IMG/VR virus record: IMGVR_UViG_3300037149_000045
Coordinates: 1-40,964 of that record
Strand: one strand, 5' to 3'
DNA from: a virus
Length of the DNA stretch: 40,964 bases
Each line of letters starts with the position of its first letter. Position 1 is the first letter of the stretch. The translations under genes were made by a program, and so were the position numbers. Positions 40,090-40,964 of the stretch are shown here, piece by piece. A model generated the notes under the pieces. It had not been told where the DNA came from and ran no database searches. It was given only the letters and a program-made list of their open reading frames with translations.

Positions 40090-40964
40090 ATGTCCACTGT
40101 AACAGGGTATAGTTCTTCTGGTTTAACTCAATATACATCTGGAACAAGCATTAGTGTAAATGCTGGTAATCTTATATATGTATTTTTAAACAGTGGTTTT
40201 AGCAATTCTTATGCTCCTACAGATAGCCAAGGAAATACTTATACATCAGTTGGAACTATTGCAAATACCTCTACTGGATCTTGGGGGGGATATCCCTATA
40301 TTTATCTTTGGTCAACTATAGCTTCTACTGCTGGAACTATAACTATTTCAGGAAATAGTTCTCCTCCAACCTCTATTGTTTTAGTATATGTTTTATCTAA
40401 TGCTTCTCTTATTTCCTATACTTCAGGATCGGTCAGCACTGCAGGAAATTATACAACTACTCCAACAACTATTACATCAGCAAATGAATTATCTATAATT
40501 TTTATATATAACTCTTCTAGTAGTTCTTATCTTACTATTACTGGAACTAATTATACTTATCAAAATAATGCCTACCTTCTATACAATCCATCAATAGGCT
40601 CAACTTCATTAGCCTTTACTCAAACAATATCAGGACCAAATACCGCTTATGAAACTTTAACTTTTGCATTTAATCCAGTAGAAGGATTAGGAATATCTGG
40701 CAATGCCTCTGGATATACTATTAATGAAGGAACTAGTGGAGTAGTAACACCAACCATATCTCAATATTCTACTGGAACTGGAATTGCAGTTACAGCAGGT
40801 CAAATAGTATGGGTAAGTTTATCTGGAGTTACTGGGCATCAAGAACTTCCTTCTGATAATTTAGGAAGCACTTATACTTCTTTAGGCTATTATTATAATC
40901 AAAGTAACGAGTATTATACATGTTATGCTGTTATTTCCTCTTCCGGAACATTAAATATAACTCC
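40090..40964 (+). CDS. Tandem-repeat tail fibre/adhesin-like protein, N-terminal part (continues at 1-2420)
   Basis: ATG 40090 follows GGAGG at 40075-40079. The frame stays open to the contig end and continues in phase at base 3, so this part and 1-2420 form one gene of 3,168 bases. The N-terminal 250 residues are Ser/Thr/Tyr-rich and beta-like, start MSTVTGYSSSGLTQYTSGTS, and contain no repeats of the later type. No signal peptide is seen. It is the last and longest tail gene, just before the adaptor-like protein. Confidence 0.85.
   Translation, partial: MSTVTGYSSSGLTQYTSGTSISVNAGNLIYVFLNSGFSNSYAPTDSQGNTYTSVGTIANTSTGSWGGYPYIYLWSTIASTAGTITISGNSSPPTSIVLVYVLSNASLISYTSGSVSTAGNYTTTPTTITSANELSIIFIYNSSSSSYLTITGTNYTYQNNAYLLYNPSIGSTSLAFTQTISGPNTAYETLTFAFNPVEGLGISGNASGYTINEGTSGVVTPTISQYSTGTGIAVTAGQIVWVSLSGVTGHQELPSDNLGSTYTSLGYYYNQSNEYYTCYAVISSSGTLNIT
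40838..40964. repeat. Right copy of 127-bp terminal direct repeat (contig closure)
   Basis: These bases repeat 1-127 exactly. Joining the ends at this repeat makes a 40,837-bp circle and restores the tail gene 40090 to 2420. Confidence 0.95.

Noticed and set aside
1-40964. tRNA genes, integrase, repressor or other lysogeny genes
   Set aside because: No cloverleaf with a T-arm motif was noticed by eye, and no product has recombinase or CI-type features. A tRNA scan would be needed for certainty.

Overview
The window looks like one complete, strongly AT-rich genome of a contractile-tailed (myovirus-type) phage. The first 127 bases (1-127) recur exactly at the end (40838-40964), and one long reading frame runs from 40090 across the end into 1-2420 without losing frame. 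The molecule therefore closes into a circle of 40,837 bp that was cut inside a tail gene. A repeat of exactly 127 bases is what a de Bruijn assembler with k=127 leaves on a circular contig. Stops include TAG in many confident genes (for example 24298-24300, 28678-28680, 35706-35708), so the standard code applies. Apart from three genes on the minus strand (5872-7376), every gene is on the plus strand. I see no tRNA, integrase, repressor, transposase, CRISPR array, DNA polymerase or helicase. The host cannot be named. Spanin-like membrane proteins, exported proteins and a peptidoglycan-acting L,D-transpeptidase-fold enzyme suggest a Gram-negative host with an AT-rich genome.

Layout from the start: the end of a 1,055-residue tandem-repeat tail protein and its small adaptor partner (1-2712); a lysis region of small membrane proteins, a two-helix holin candidate, an L,D-transpeptidase-fold lysin candidate and spanin candidates (2779-5411), closed by an intrinsic terminator at 5451-5482; an exported protein (5497-5862); and a reverse-strand group with a glycine-zipper membrane protein, an exported protein and an HNH-AP2 endonuclease (5872-7376). 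A gene-free 267-base region (7377-7643) holds inverted repeats, a T7A7 tract and a 12-bp palindrome, and is my best guess for the origin. It lies directly before a primase/initiator-like protein (7644-8903). A second HNH-AP2 endonuclease and a run of very small unknown genes follow (8937-10790), then a DNA methyltransferase with an inserted helix-turn-helix (10809-12506), a RusA-type resolvase, more tiny genes, and a sigma-factor-like protein (13818-14528).

The virion block (14532-40964 and on into 1-2712) has the order expected of this phage type: small and large terminase, portal fused to a Mu F-like head protein, DUF2213 protein apparently split in two, cement protein, DUF2184 major capsid, DUF4054 connector, neck and tail-completion proteins, DUF3383 sheath, tube, tail assembly chaperone with a -1 frameshift extension, tape measure, a compact baseplate (Dit-like, plug, hub, spike, gp25-like, J-like, DUF2612), and then collar and fibre proteins. 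The gene content resembles small myoviruses of the Acinetobacter AP22 / Burkholderia Bcep781 kind; this comparison is from memory and was not searched.

The most unusual points are a similar beta-rich module inserted in four different virion proteins (cement, neck, sheath, baseplate J), the lysin candidate with an L,D-transpeptidase active site, the T8 slippery frameshift in the tail chaperone, the 25-or-so copy repeat protein across the contig ends, the origin-like region flanked by two homing-type endonucleases, and a possible phage sigma factor placed just before the late genes.
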